Origin: Gracilimonas tropica DSM 19535 | GTDB lineage: Bacteria > Bacteroidota > Rhodothermia > Balneolales > Balneolaceae | NCBI RefSeq assembly: GCF_000375425.1 | Contig: NZ_AQXG01000009.1 | Coordinates: forward strand, 163-64,162 | DNA length: 64,000 nt | Reading direction: 5' to 3' | Shown here: positions 1-10,200 of the stretch, piece after piece | How the letters are laid out: the number at the start of each line of letters is the position of its first letter | Position numbering within the stretch: position 1 is the first letter of the stretch | Notes under the pieces: generated by a model | Told to the model about the DNA's origin: nothing | What the model saw: the letters and a program-made list of their open reading frames with translations, nothing else | Database searches by the model: none | Position numbers and translations under genes: made by a program

Positions 1-192
1 TATTTCCGTACCACCGACGTGACCGGCTCTTGTGAGCTTCCCGATGGAGTGGAGATGGTAATGCCGGGCGATAATGTGAAGCTGAGCGTTTCACTGATTC
101 AGCCGGTAGCGATGGAAGAAGGGCTGCGATTTGCCATCCGTGAAGGCGGGCGAACCGTAGGTGCCGGAGTTGTAACTAAAATCCTTGATTAA
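1..192 (+). CDS. tuf: Elongation factor Tu, C-terminal part (partial)
   Basis: The window opens inside a reading frame in frame 1 that ends with TAA at 190-192. The 63 visible residues form the C-terminal beta-barrel domain 3 of EF-Tu: a segment with FRTTDVTG, then MPGDN, then the terminal [15 protein letters not shown] signature. EF-Tu carries aminoacyl-tRNA to the ribosome as a GTPase; its G domain lies outside the window. The order tuf - tRNA-Trp - secE - nusG is the classical one, so this is a genuine tuf gene. The 65 bases to the tRNA show no clear terminator, and the tRNA may be co-transcribed. Confidence 0.97.
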   Translation, partial: YFRTTDVTGSCELPDGVEMVMPGDNVKLSVSLIQPVAMEEGLRFAIREGGRTVGAGVVTKILD

Positions 193-257
193 GAGATTAC
201 CTTAATAAAGGCCAGTGCAGAGAGCAGTCGGTTTCCGTCTGCTCTTGTGCGCTTTAT

Positions 258-330
258 ACGGGTGTAGCTCAGTTGGCAGAGCACTGGTCTCCAAAACCAG
301 GTGTCGGGAGTTCGAGCCTCTCCACCCGTG
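258..330 (+). tRNA. tRNA-Trp (anticodon CCA)
   Basis: This is a 73-nt cloverleaf. The acceptor stem pairs ACGGGTG (258-264) with CACCCGT (323-329), with G330 as discriminator base. The D arm is TAGCTCAGTTGGCAGAGC. The anticodon stem is CTGGT/ACCAG around the loop CTCCAAA, giving anticodon CCA for tryptophan. The T arm holds GTTCGAGC. Only CA follows the discriminator, so the full CCA tail is probably added after transcription. The position just upstream of secE is the one commonly seen for tRNA-Trp. Confidence 0.96.
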
Positions 331-346
331 CAAACAAAGATATCAT

Positions 347-529
347 ATGAGTAAGATTAACAATTTTTTTGACGGTGTTGTAAAGGAGTTTAAGAAGGTA
401 TCCTGGCCAACTCAAAAGGAACTGATCGATAATACTATCATCGTGGTAGTGTTTTCTATTATTATTTCAGTTTTCATTTTTGGAGTGGATCAACTTTACA
501 GCACGATCTTAGAAGCTATCTACAACTGA
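347..529 (+). CDS. secE: Preprotein translocase subunit SecE
   Basis: This 60-residue protein begins at ATG 347, 17 nt after the tRNA; an open frame running back through the tRNA is not used. SecE clamps SecY in the inner-membrane SecYEG channel. The short single-helix form seen here is usual outside the Proteobacteria. It has an amphipathic N-terminal helix with the conserved EFKKVSWPTQKE motif (about residues 13-24), followed by one hydrophobic membrane segment (about 29-50). It is followed after 2 nt by nusG, so the two are translationally linked, as in most bacteria. Confidence 0.96.
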   Translation: MSKINNFFDGVVKEFKKVSWPTQKELIDNTIIVVVFSIIISVFIFGVDQLYSTILEAIYN

Positions 530-531
530 TA

Positions 532-1086
532 ATGAGTAAAGAACTAACGCATGATTGGTATGTGGTACGCTGCTTTTCCAGTCATGAAAAAAAAGTAAAA
601 GAGTTTCTTGAGCGAGAGATTGAAGACCAAGGTTTAGAGGATAAGATTGTAGAAGTTCTGATACCTACCGAAACCGTTGTTGAGATCCGCTCAGGGAAAA
701 AACGTACTCGAGAGAAGAATTTTTTTCCGGGATACATTCTTTTGAATACTCATTATGACGAAGAAGTAAATAATTTAGTACAAAGCGCACCATCCTGCCT
801 TGGATTTTTGAAGTCAGGAAATGAAACGGTGCCATCTCCACTGAAACCGCATGAGGTCAAGCGCATCATAGGCCGTGTGAAGGATGGTGGAGAAGAAGCA
901 CGGAACATCGAAATTCCGTATAGCGAGGGAGACCTGGTTAAAGTGATATCCGGTCCGTTCAAAGATTTTGACGGAACTGTTCAGGAGGTAAATCCTGAGA
1001 AACTCAAATTGAGGGTGATGGTCAGTATTTTTGGCCGTAAAACACCGGTTGAGGTTGATGTTAGCCAAGTTGAGTCCGCTACCTAA
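532..1086 (+). CDS. nusG: Transcription termination/antitermination factor NusG
   Basis: This 184-residue NusG binds RNA polymerase and couples it to Rho or to the leading ribosome. The N-terminal NGN domain begins with WYVVRCFSSHEKKV and includes the FFPGYILL strand. The C-terminal KOW domain starts near residue 128 with GDLVKVISGPFKDFDG. The length is typical. It starts 2 nt downstream of the secE stop and precedes rplK by 74 nt, in the standard secE-nusG-rplKAJL order. Confidence 0.97.
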   Translation: MSKELTHDWYVVRCFSSHEKKVKEFLEREIEDQGLEDKIVEVLIPTETVVEIRSGKKRTREKNFFPGYILLNTHYDEEVNNLVQSAPSCLGFLKSGNETVPSPLKPHEVKRIIGRVKDGGEEARNIEIPYSEGDLVKVISGPFKDFDGTVQEVNPEKLKLRVMVSIFGRKTPVEVDVSQVESAT

Positions 1087-1160
1087 AAGAACCTAGTTGA
1101 TGCACACTAGCTATTACGCAAATTAAACTGAAGTTATTAATTATAGGATCCTGAGAATCC

Positions 1161-1592
1161 ATGGCTAAAAAAGTTGACAAAATCCTGAAGCTCCAGATCG
1201 TTGGGGGGCAGGCAAACCCTGCGCCACCTGTAGGACCGGCACTCGGTCAGGCAGGAATCAACATTATGGAGTTTTGTAAAGCCTTCAACGCTAAGACTCA
1301 GGACAAGGCCGGAACTGTTGTTCCTGTTGAGATTACAGTTTATGCTGACAAGTCTTTTACATTCAAAACAAAGACTCCTCCAGCTCCTGTTCTTCTCAAG
1401 AAAGCAGCGAAAATCAAGTCCGGATCGGGTGAGCCAAACCGAAATAAAGTAGGAATGGTTACCTGGAGCCAATGCAAAGAAATTGCACAAGAAAAGATGG
1501 AAGACTTAAATGCGTTTGACGTCGAAGCTGGTGCGGAAATGATTGCAGGAACGGCTCGCAGTATGGGTCTTAGAGTAAATCGCGAAAAGTAA
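1161..1592 (+). CDS. rplK: 50S ribosomal protein L11
   Basis: This 143-residue protein matches L11 along its length. The N-terminal domain has [20 protein letters not shown] and the C-terminal RNA-binding domain has the AGTARSMGL signature near the end. L11 binds the GTPase-centre rRNA together with the L10-L12 stalk. It is followed by rplA after 12 nt, in the usual L11-L1 pairing. An upstream AGGATCCTGAG could serve as a weak ribosome-binding site. Confidence 0.98.
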   Translation: MAKKVDKILKLQIVGGQANPAPPVGPALGQAGINIMEFCKAFNAKTQDKAGTVVPVEITVYADKSFTFKTKTPPAPVLLKKAAKIKSGSGEPNRNKVGMVTWSQCKEIAQEKMEDLNAFDVEAGAEMIAGTARSMGLRVNREK

Positions 1593-1604
1593 GGAATTGT
1601 GATC

Positions 1605-2303
1605 ATGGCAAAAAGAGGAAAGAAATATCAACAGGCCGTGGCACTCGTTAATCCAGAGGTGGAATATACTTTGGAAGAAGCGTGCGATCTGGTTAAAAAA
1701 ACATCTGTTGCGAACTTTGATGAATCTATTGATGTAGACATTCGGCTGGGAGTTGATCCCCGTCATGCTGATCAAATGGTTCGGGGAACGGTGAGCTTGC
1801 CTCACGGTACCGGAAAAGAAGTACGTGTTTTAGCTCTCGTTAATGAGGCTAAACAAGATGAAGCCAGAGAAGCTGGTGCCGACCATGTTGGTCTTGATGA
1901 TTACATCGAAAAAATTGAAGAAGGGTGGGCAGATATCGACGTGATAATTGCTACGCCCGACGTAATGGGAAAACTCGGTAAGCTTGGGCGCTTTTTAGGG
2001 CCCCGCGGACTGATGCCTAACCCCAAAAGTGGAACTGTAACAATGGATGTGGCTGATGCTGTTAAAACAGTAAAGGCCGGACAGATCGATTTCCGTGTTG
2101 ATAAAACCGGAATCCTTCATACTTCCATTGGTAAATCAAGTTTTAATGCAAGTGACCTTAAGGATAATGCTGAAGCATTTTTCCGAACCGTTATGAGCTT
2201 AAAACCAGCTTCCGCAAAAGGGCTGTATGTGAAAAGTGTTTTCATAAGCAGCACAATGGGACCAAGCATCCCAATAAGCAGAACCGCAGTAACATCCCTA
2301 TAA
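1605..2303 (+). CDS. rplA: 50S ribosomal protein L1
   Basis: This is a 232-residue L1 of the 23S rRNA stalk. The start is placed at ATG 1605 (MAKRGKKYQ), the standard L1 N-terminus; GTG 1599 in the same frame would add only two residues. AAGGA at 1591-1595 lies 9 nt before the ATG. The L1 signature [18 protein letters not shown] is present near residue 125. In many bacteria L1 represses the L11-L1 mRNA. I did not identify the mimic site here. Confidence 0.98.
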   Translation: MAKRGKKYQQAVALVNPEVEYTLEEACDLVKKTSVANFDESIDVDIRLGVDPRHADQMVRGTVSLPHGTGKEVRVLALVNEAKQDEAREAGADHVGLDDYIEKIEEGWADIDVIIATPDVMGKLGKLGRFLGPRGLMPNPKSGTVTMDVADAVKTVKAGQIDFRVDKTGILHTSIGKSSFNASDLKDNAEAFFRTVMSLKPASAKGLYVKSVFISSTMGPSIPISRTAVTSL

Positions 2304-2319
2304 TAGGAGGAATTGAATT

Positions 2320-2841
2320 ATGCCTACTGCAGAAAAGCAAGCAGTTTTAACCGAAATAGCCGAAAAACTGAAGAGTTCCAGTGCACTGTATGTCACTAAC
2401 TACTCAGGCATGTCGGTATCAGAAGTTAATGAACTGCGTGGTGCATTTCGTAAGGGAGATATTCGCTTCAAAGTATATAAAAACAAGCTCATGAAGCTCG
2501 CTATGGAAGAAGTTGGGGGTTATGATGAAATCATCCCCGAATTGTACGAGCAAAATGCGTTTGCGTTTGTTGAAGAAGAATTAGCCGCACCCGCCAAGGT
2601 ATTAAAAGAGTTTATCAAGGATCATAACAAGCCACAGTTTAAGGCCGCTATTGTAGATGGTGATTTCTACGGCGAAGATAAACTGGATGCTCTCGCAGCA
2701 ATGAAGTCTAAGAACGAGATCATCGGCGATATCCTTGGTCTGTTGATGGCCCCACTATCAAATGTTATTGGTGGCCTTAACTCTCAAGGCTCTAACCTTG
2801 TTGGCGCAATTAATACCATCGCTGAAAAAGGCGAAGAATAA
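2320..2841 (+). CDS. rplJ: 50S ribosomal protein L10
   Basis: This 173-residue L10 forms the base of the L12 stalk. The N-terminal rRNA-binding domain includes LYVTNYSGMSVSEVNELR and FKVYKNKLMKLA, and the C-terminal helix that docks L12 dimers follows. A strong ribosome-binding site, AGGAGG, lies about 10 nt before the ATG. Only 16 nt separate it from rplA, so there is no room for the long L10 leader found in some bacteria. Confidence 0.97.
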   Translation: MPTAEKQAVLTEIAEKLKSSSALYVTNYSGMSVSEVNELRGAFRKGDIRFKVYKNKLMKLAMEEVGGYDEIIPELYEQNAFAFVEEELAAPAKVLKEFIKDHNKPQFKAAIVDGDFYGEDKLDALAAMKSKNEIIGDILGLLMAPLSNVIGGLNSQGSNLVGAINTIAEKGEE

Positions 2842-2892
2842 CCCTTATTTATCAACTAGAATTTTTTATATCTAAAACAACTGGAGAAAAAA

Positions 2893-3270
2893 ATGGCTGA
2901 CGTTAAAGAATTAGCTGAACAGCTTGTCAACCTTACAATCAAAGAAGCAAACGAACTTGCTAAAGTTCTTGAAGAAGAATACGATATCAAACCTGCTCAA
3001 GCTGCTGTTGCAGTAGCTGGACCTGCTGGCGGCGGAGAAGCCGGTGGTGGTGAAGAGCAAACTGAGTTTGACGTAGTTCTTAAAAGCGCTGGTGCTAAGA
3101 AAATTGCCGTTATCAAAGAAGTACGCGGCATCACTGGTCTTGGCTTGAAAGAAGCTAAAGAATTGGTTGACGGAGCTCCCGGTACCGTTAAAGAAGCTGT
3201 TTCTAAAGAAGAAGCAGAGGACATTAAGTCCAAGCTTGAAGAAGCTGGTGCTGAAGTAGAGCTTAAGTAA
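2893..3270 (+). CDS. rplL: 50S ribosomal protein L7/L12
   Basis: This is a 125-residue L12. The N-terminal dimerisation helices are followed by an Ala/Gly-rich hinge (about residues 40-57, [16 protein letters not shown]) and the C-terminal factor-binding domain with [21 protein letters not shown]12 is the multi-copy stalk protein that recruits translational GTPases. It lies 51 nt downstream of rplJ and 145 nt upstream of rpoB; that gap contains a strong hairpin, annotated separately. Confidence 0.98.
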   Translation: MADVKELAEQLVNLTIKEANELAKVLEEEYDIKPAQAAVAVAGPAGGGEAGGGEEQTEFDVVLKSAGAKKIAVIKEVRGITGLGLKEAKELVDGAPGTVKEAVSKEEAEDIKSKLEEAGAEVELK

Positions 3271-3293
3271 CTCTTACTTACATTTTCGTTGGT

Positions 3294-3321
3294 AGCCAAT
3301 GCCGTGAAAACGGTATTGGCT
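3294..3321 (+). promoter_or_regulatory. rplL-rpoB intergenic hairpin (attenuator or processing site)
   Basis: A 12-bp stem with a GAAA tetraloop pairs AGCCAATGCCGT (3294-3305) with ACGGTATTGGCT (3310-3321), with one G-U wobble. No T-run follows, so it is not a complete intrinsic terminator. In Escherichia coli the same gap carries a partial attenuator and an RNase III site that set the ratio of ribosomal protein to polymerase mRNA. A similar role here is inferred from position and fold only. Confidence 0.6.
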
Positions 3322-3415
3322 ATTGGCGTCTTATAGAAATTGACCTCATTATCAATAAGATATTTATGAGGTTTGCCCATATCATTTACCTTCAATCTAA
3401 GAGGAGAGGTTCCTT

Positions 3416-6400
3416 TTGAGCAAGAAGATGCAAACTATTCCGAACACGAACCGCCTGTCGTTTGGTAAAACCAAGCACGTTCTTGACTATCCTGATTTTC
3501 TGGATATTCAGTTAGAGTCATTCGAAAAATTCGTACAGCTTGATATTGCTCCCAACGAGCGAGAAAATCAAGGCCTGCAACGGATTTTTAATGAAAATTT
3601 TCCAATTCAAGACAGCCGCGAAACACACATCCTTGAATTTCTTTATTACAATGTGGATGTGCCCCGTTACACTGAATCCGAATGTCAGGATCGCGGTCTG
3701 ACTTACTCGGTTCCGCTAAAAGCAAAATTAAGACTGTCTTCCGTAGATGAAAGCGATGAAGCCAGTGAAACCATTGAACAAGAAGTATTCCTCGGAGATC
3801 TTCCCTGGATGACCAATCGCGGAACTTTTATCGTGAATGGCGCTGAGCGCGTTATCGTAAGCCAGCTTCACCGTTCACCAGGTGTGTTCTTCGGACAAAA
3901 TGTACACCCCAACGGTACACAATTATATTCAGCCCGGGTTATTCCTTTTAAAGGATCATGGATCGAATTTACCACAGATATTCGTGACGTACTTTGGGCT
4001 TATATCGACCGTAAGAAAAAAGTACCAGCCACGACATTACTTCGTGCGCTTGGTTATTCTTCTGACCTTGAGCTACTTGGCCTATTTGAGCTTTCTGAAG
4101 AAATTAAGTTTGGCTCAAAAGATAAGTACAACAAAGAGCTTGTAGGCAAGCGCCTTGCAGAGAACATTGTTGTAGAGAATATGGAAGAAGTGGTTGATGA
4201 TGAGACCGGCGAAGTGACTGAAGCACTGAACCGTGAGATCATCTTTGAACGTGATCATGAACTGACAGAAGATGATTACGGCTCATTGAAAGAAGCCGAT
4301 GTCAAAAAAGTGCTTGTTCAGAAAATTACTTCTGAAGAGTCTGAGCGTTCTGTTATGATGAATACGCTTCGTAAAGATCCAACTTATGACGAATCTTCTG
4401 CGCTTGGCGAAATTTATCAGCAGATCCGTTCCGGGGAAATGCCTGATCCGGAAACGGCACGTTCCATTCTTGAACGACTTTTCTTTAGCGACAAGAAGTA
4501 TGATCTCGGTGAAGTTGGGCGCTACCGACTGAATAAGCGATTGAAACTGGATCAGGAAAATACCCTCCAGTATCTCACTAAAGAGGATATTGTTGCGATC
4601 ATAAAAGAGGTGATCCGACTGAAGAACATGAAATCTCAGGTAGATGATATTGATCACTTGAGTAACCGACGTGTACGAACCGTGGGTGAGCAGCTTGGAC
4701 AGCAATTTGCGATCGGTCTTGCACGTATGGCGCGAACCATCCGCGAGCGTATGAACTCTCGTGATGCTGAGCAGCTGACTCCACAGGATCTTGTGAATGC
4801 ACGTACCATTTCGAGTGTGATCAATACCTTCTTTGGTACCAACCAGCTTTCTCAGTTTATGGATCAAACCAACCCAATCGCTGAGTTGACGCACAAGCGT
4901 CGTATGTCGGCATTGGGACCAGGTGGATTGACTCGGGAGCGAGCAGGTTTCGAGGTTCGTGACGTTCACTACACACACTATGGACGTCTTTGCCCGATTG
5001 AAACTCCTGAAGGTCCAAACATTGGATTGATCTCATCTCTTTGTGTTCACGCCAAAGTAAATGATTTTGGTTTTATTGAGACTCCTTACCGAAAAGTGAA
5101 AGACGGTAAGGTGACCAAAGATGTTGAGTATCTTGCAGCTGAGCAGGAAGATGAGACTGTTATTGCACAGGCGAATGCCGAGATCGATGACAAAGGTCAA
5201 TTTGAGACCGATGCGATCTTTTCCAGAACTCGTGAGGGTAACTACCTGCGTGTGAAGCCTGATGAAATTGAATACATGGACGTTGCTACCAACCAGATTA
5301 CTTCGCTGGCGGCAGCACTCATTCCATTTATTGAACATGACGATGCCAACCGTGCTTTGATGGGGTCGAACATGCAGCGTCAGGCTGTTCCGTTATTACG
5401 CCCGGAAGCTCCTGTAGTGGGAACCGGATTGGAGCAGCGTGCAGCTCGTGATTCTCGTGCTATCATTTCTGCTGAAGGAGATGGCGAAGTAGTATATGTA
5501 AGTGCTACTGAGATCAGAGTTAAATACGACCGTACCGAAGAAGAGCAAAATTGTTACTTCGACGGAGGTATTAAGACCTACACTCTTAATAAGTTCATCC
5601 GAACTAACCAGGATACGACGATCAATCAGCGTCCTGTTGTTAAGATCGGAGATAAAGTGAAAGAAGGTCAGGCACTTGCTGATGGTTGTTCTACTGATAA
5701 AGGGGAACTCGCCCTTGGACGTAACCTGTTGGTGGCTTTCATGCCATGGCGCGGTTACAACTTTGAGGATGCCATTGTAGTTAGTGAGCGCATCGTTCAG
5801 GAAGATATTTATACTTCCATTCACGTAACGGAGTTTGAACAACAAGTTCGTGATACCAAGCGTGGAGAAGAAGAGCTGACGCGTGAGATTCCAAACGTAA
5901 GTGAGGAAGCAACTGCTAACCTTGATGAGCGTGGAATTATCCGTGTGGGTGCTAAGATCGAGCATGGAGATATTCTGGTAGGTAAGATCACTCCGAAAGG
6001 TGAAACAGATCCTACTCCGGAAGAGAAATTACTTCGTGCGATCTTCGGTGATAAAGCAGGTGATGTGAAAGATGCATCATTGAAAGTACCACCGGGTGTA
6101 GCAGGAACGGTTATTGATACGAAACTCTTCAGCCGTAAGCGTGATGAATTAGTTTCCCGCAAAGAAGAGAAGAAACGCGTTGAACAAGAAGAAGAAAGAC
6201 ATGCCCAAAAAGTTGCTGAATTGAATCAGCAGTGGGCTGACAAGATGTATTCTCTGCTTCGCGATAAAACTTCTCCGGGCGTACTCAACTACAGTAATGT
6301 TGAGCTCATTCCGAAAGGAGAGAAGTACAAGAAATCAGTATTTGAAGAATTAGATCCGGTAAACATCAACGAAAATATTGATTGGGCCACCGATGGTGAA

Positions 6401-7243
6401 CTCGTCAAGAAAGTGAAGAAGTTGTTTGCCAATTATCGTGAACTTCGCCGAGAGATCGATACCGAAGCAAAACGTCGTAAATTTGCCATTCAGGTAGGAG
6501 ATGAACTTCCTCCGGGAATCATCCAAAAAGCTAAAGTTTATGTTGCGAAAAAACGTAAGCTGAAAGTGGGTGATAAGATGGCCGGTCGTCACGGAAACAA
6601 AGGTGTTGTTGCCAAGATCGTACCGGTTGAGGACATGCCATTCATGGAAGATGGAACCCCGGTTGACATTTGCCTCAACCCGCTGGGTGTACCTTCCCGT
6701 ATGAACCTTGGTCAGATTTACGAGACCATTCTTGGATGGGCCGCTAAGAAATTGGGTGTAACATTTGCATCTCCAATTTTTGACGGTGCTTCTATGGATG
6801 AAGTTCGAGAGAAACTAAGAGAAGCCGGACTACCGGAAGATGGTCGAGTGCAGTTATATGACGGCCGTTCCGGAGATCCATTCGCACAGAAAACAACCGT
6901 AGGTTATATCTACATGCTTAAACTGAATCACTTGATCCAGGATAAGATGCATGCCCGATCTATTGGTCCATATTCATTGATCACGCAGCAGCCATTGGGT
7001 GGTAAAGCTCAGTTTGGTGGCCAGCGACTCGGTGAGATGGAGGTTTGGGCACTGTATGCGTATGGTGCATCCAGCATTCTCAAAGAAATGCTCACTGTGA
7101 AAAGTGATGACGTTAAAGGGCGCTCAAAAGTTTACGAGGCCATCGTTAAAGGTGAAAACCTGCCTGATGGTGACGTGCCCGAATCATTTAAGGTATTGCT
7201 CCGTGAGTTGATGGGGCTCGGCCTTGAAATGCATATTGAATAA
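3416..7243 (+). CDS. rpoB: DNA-directed RNA polymerase subunit beta
   Basis: This 1275-residue beta subunit has a normal Bacteroidota-like length. TTG 3416 is the start, with GAGGAGAGG ending about 6 nt upstream as ribosome-binding site. The rifampicin-pocket region holds FGTNQLSQFMDQTNPIAELTHKRR and reads as a wild-type-like sequence. The C-terminal part holds the KVGDKMAGRHGNKGVV active-site motif and ends with the GLGLEMHIE tail. It is followed 30 nt later by rpoC and is co-transcribed with it. Confidence 0.99.
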   Translation: MSKKMQTIPNTNRLSFGKTKHVLDYPDFLDIQLESFEKFVQLDIAPNERENQGLQRIFNENFPIQDSRETHILEFLYYNVDVPRYTESECQDRGLTYSVPLKAKLRLSSVDESDEASETIEQEVFLGDLPWMTNRGTFIVNGAERVIVSQLHRSPGVFFGQNVHPNGTQLYSARVIPFKGSWIEFTTDIRDVLWAYIDRKKKVPATTLLRALGYSSDLELLGLFELSEEIKFGSKDKYNKELVGKRLAENIVVENMEEVVDDETGEVTEALNREIIFERDHELTEDDYGSLKEADVKKVLVQKITSEESERSVMMNTLRKDPTYDESSALGEIYQQIRSGEMPDPETARSILERLFFSDKKYDLGEVGRYRLNKRLKLDQENTLQYLTKEDIVAIIKEVIRLKNMKSQVDDIDHLSNRRVRTVGEQLGQQFAIGLARMARTIRERMNSRDAEQLTPQDLVNARTISSVINTFFGTNQLSQFMDQTNPIAELTHKRRMSALGPGGLTRERAGFEVRDVHYTHYGRLCPIETPEGPNIGLISSLCVHAKVNDFGFIETPYRKVKDGKVTKDVEYLAAEQEDETVIAQANAEIDDKGQFETDAIFSRTREGNYLRVKPDEIEYMDVATNQITSLAAALIPFIEHDDANRALMGSNMQRQAVPLLRPEAPVVGTGLEQRAARDSRAIISAEGDGEVVYVSATEIRVKYDRTEEEQNCYFDGGIKTYTLNKFIRTNQDTTINQRPVVKIGDKVKEGQALADGCSTDKGELALGRNLLVAFMPWRGYNFEDAIVVSERIVQEDIYTSIHVTEFEQQVRDTKRGEEELTREIPNVSEEATANLDERGIIRVGAKIEHGDILVGKITPKGETDPTPEEKLLRAIFGDKAGDVKDASLKVPPGVAGTVIDTKLFSRKRDELVSRKEEKKRVEQEEERHAQKVAELNQQWADKMYSLLRDKTSPGVLNYSNVELIPKGEKYKKSVFEELDPVNINENIDWATDGELVKKVKKLFANYRELRREIDTEAKRRKFAIQVGDELPPGIIQKAKVYVAKKRKLKVGDKMAGRHGNKGVVAKIVPVEDMPFMEDGTPVDICLNPLGVPSRMNLGQIYETILGWAAKKLGVTFASPIFDGASMDEVREKLREAGLPEDGRVQLYDGRSGDPFAQKTTVGYIYMLKLNHLIQDKMHARSIGPYSLITQQPLGGKAQFGGQRLGEMEVWALYAYGASSILKEMLTVKSDDVKGRSKVYEAIVKGENLPDGDVPESFKVLLRELMGLGLEMHIE

Positions 7244-7273
7244 TTTCACTGTTAATAATTTGGAGGAACATCC

Positions 7274-10200
7274 TTGCCAGTAACTAAGACATTAACAGTC
7301 ACCAAAGATTTCGACAGCATCGGAGTATCCCTTGCTTCCGCGGAAACGATTTTATCTCGTTCTCACGGCGAAGTCTTGACTCCCGAAACAATTAATTACC
7401 GAACCTTTAAACCGGAGATGGACGGTCTTTTCTGTGAAAAGATCTTCGGCCCGGTTAAAGATTATGAATGCCATTGTGGTAAATACAAGCGTATCCGCTA
7501 TAAGGGAATTATCTGCGACCGTTGTGGTGTAGAGGTTACCCGAAAAGCCGTACGCCGTGAACGAATGGGGCATATTACCCTAACCGTTCCTGTATGCCAT
7601 ATTTGGTATTTCAAATCTCTTCCTAATAAGATCGCTTACCTGCTTGGAATGAGTTCCAAGAACCTGGATAAGATCGTTTACTATGAGACTTTTGTGATCA
7701 TCAATCCGGGTATTGCCCGTGACCTTGGTTACGCTCAGGGCGATATGATCTCTGAAGAAGAGAAATGGGACATTATTGAACAACTGCCTGAAGATAATCA
7801 GGAACTCGACGACGACGATGAGGATAAATTCATTGTTAAAGAAGGTGCTGAAGCTCTTGAAGCCCTTCTCGCAGATCTTGACCTTGACGAACTCGCCTAT
7901 CAGTTGCGCTATGAAGTGAAGCATGAGACTTCTCAGATGCGTAAGAAGAAAAAACTGAAGCGACTTCAGGTTATTGAATCTTTCCGTGCAGCCAACAAGC
8001 ATACTGAAAACCGTCCCGAGTGGATGGTACAGAGTGTAATTCCGGTTATTCCACCAGAATTACGTCCGTTGGTGCCTTTGGAAGGTGGTCGTTTTGCAAC
8101 ATCTGACCTGAACGACCTTTATCGTCGTGTGATCATCCGTAACAATCGCCTGAAGCGATTGATCGATATCAAAGCTCCTGACGTGATTCTCCGAAACGAG
8201 AAACGCATGCTGCAGGAAGCGGTTGATTCACTCTATGATAACTCAAGAAAATCAAACGCAGTACGTAATAACAACCGACCACTGAAATCACTTTCAGATA
8301 TGCTGAAAGGTAAGAGTGGCCGTTTCCGTCAAAACCTTCTTGGTAAGCGTGTTGACTATTCCGGCCGTTCTGTAATTGTGGTAGGACCCGAGCTGAAAAT
8401 GCATGAATGTGGTCTGCCAAAAGAAATGGCGGTTGAGCTCTACAAACCATTCATTATTCGACGCTTGATAGAGCGCGGATATGTGAAGACGGTGAAGAGC
8501 GCCAAGAAAGTAGTTGACCGACGTGATGCCGTTGTATGGGAAGTGCTCGAGAATGTAATTGACGGACACCCCGTACTCCTAAACCGTGCACCAACTTTGC
8601 ACCGTTTGGGTATTCAGGCATTCCAGCCGGTACTTATTGAGGATAAAGCCATCCGCTTGCACCCGCTCGCATGTACAGCTTTTAATGCTGACTTTGACGG
8701 TGACCAGATGGCCGTTCACCTTCCATTGAGCCACGATGCCATTCTTGAAGCATCGGTGCTGATGTTAGGTTCACACAACATTTTAGCTCCTGCCAACGGT
8801 GGACCGATCGCAGTTCCATCACAGGATATGATCTTGGGTCTGTATTATCTGACCAAGCCAAATGATGGCTGCTTAGGTGAAGGCAAGAATTTTGCATCAC
8901 CGGCTGAGGTATTGGTTGCATTTGACCAGGGTAAACTGGATGCACACGCCAAGATCAACGTTCGAATTCCTGTTGTAAATGAGGAAGGAGAACAGTCATA
9001 CGAAGTAATTAAGACCTCAACCGGTCGTGTGATCTTTAATGAGATCGTTCCGGAAGAGATCCCGTTCATCAACAAGACACTTGGTAAGAAAGAGCTGAGA
9101 AGTCTGATTGGTGAAATTCATGACAAAGTTGGAACAGCGAAGACATCAGCTTTCCTCGATGACATGAAAAAAATGGGATATGAGGAAGCCACTATCGGTG
9201 GACTTTCTTTCAGCTTGGATGATATCATCATCCCTGATGCGAAAGAAGAACTCATTACCAAGGCCAAAGATGAAGTTACTGACGTTCAGGGCCGCTACGA
9301 GATGGGTTTCATTACCGATAACGAGCGTTATAACCAGGTAATTGATAAGTGGACATCCACAACCAACCGTGTTTCTGAAACACTGTTTCAGGCACTGGCT
9401 AACGACCGTAACGGGTTCAACCCGGTATACATGATGGCCGATTCTGGTGCTCGTGGATCGAAAGAGCAGATCAGACAGCTGGGTGGTATGCGTGGACTGA
9501 TGGCGAAGCCTCAGAAAAGTTCTATGCAGCAGGGTAATGAAGTTATTGAGAACCCGATCCTCTCCTCTTTCAAAGAGGGACTGACCGTTCTTGAGTACTT
9601 TATCTCTACGCACGGTGCTCGTAAAGGTCTTGCCGATACCGCTCTGAAAACGGCTGATGCCGGTTACCTAACCCGACGATTGGTTGATGTTTCACAAGAT
9701 GTGATCATTAACGAAGTGGATTGCGGTACGCTGCGTGGTATTAAGATGACAGCGCTGAAAGACAATGAAGACATTATTGAAAGTCTTGAAGATCGTATTC
9801 TTGGACGTGTATCACTCCATGATATCTACGATCCGATTTCAGACGAATTAATATGTGAAGCCAACCAGGTGATCGATGAAACGGTTGCTGGTAAGATCGC
9901 TGAGACTTCTATCGAAGAAGTTGAGATCCGTTCGGTACTGACGTGCGAAACTCCACGCGGAGTGTGTGCGAAATGTTACGGACGTGACCTTGCTCGCGGA
10001 ACCATGGTTGAGAAAGGAGAGGCCGTAGGTGTTATCGCTGCTCAGTCTATTGGTGAACCCGGTACACAGCTTACACTTCGAACCTTCCACGTGGGTGGTA
10101 CAGCTTCTCGTCTGGAGGCTGAATCTCAGCACAAGACCAAGTTTGAAGGTAAAGTTGAATTTGAAAACGTTCGCGTTGTGGTTTACAACGACGGTGAAGA

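Noticed and set aside
215..346. Upstream extension of the secE frame
   Set aside because: It runs through the tRNA-Trp gene; the conserved SecE N-terminus starts at 347.
5396..5965. 189-codon frame antisense to rpoB
   Set aside because: It lies entirely within conserved rpoB sequence and has no protein features of its own.
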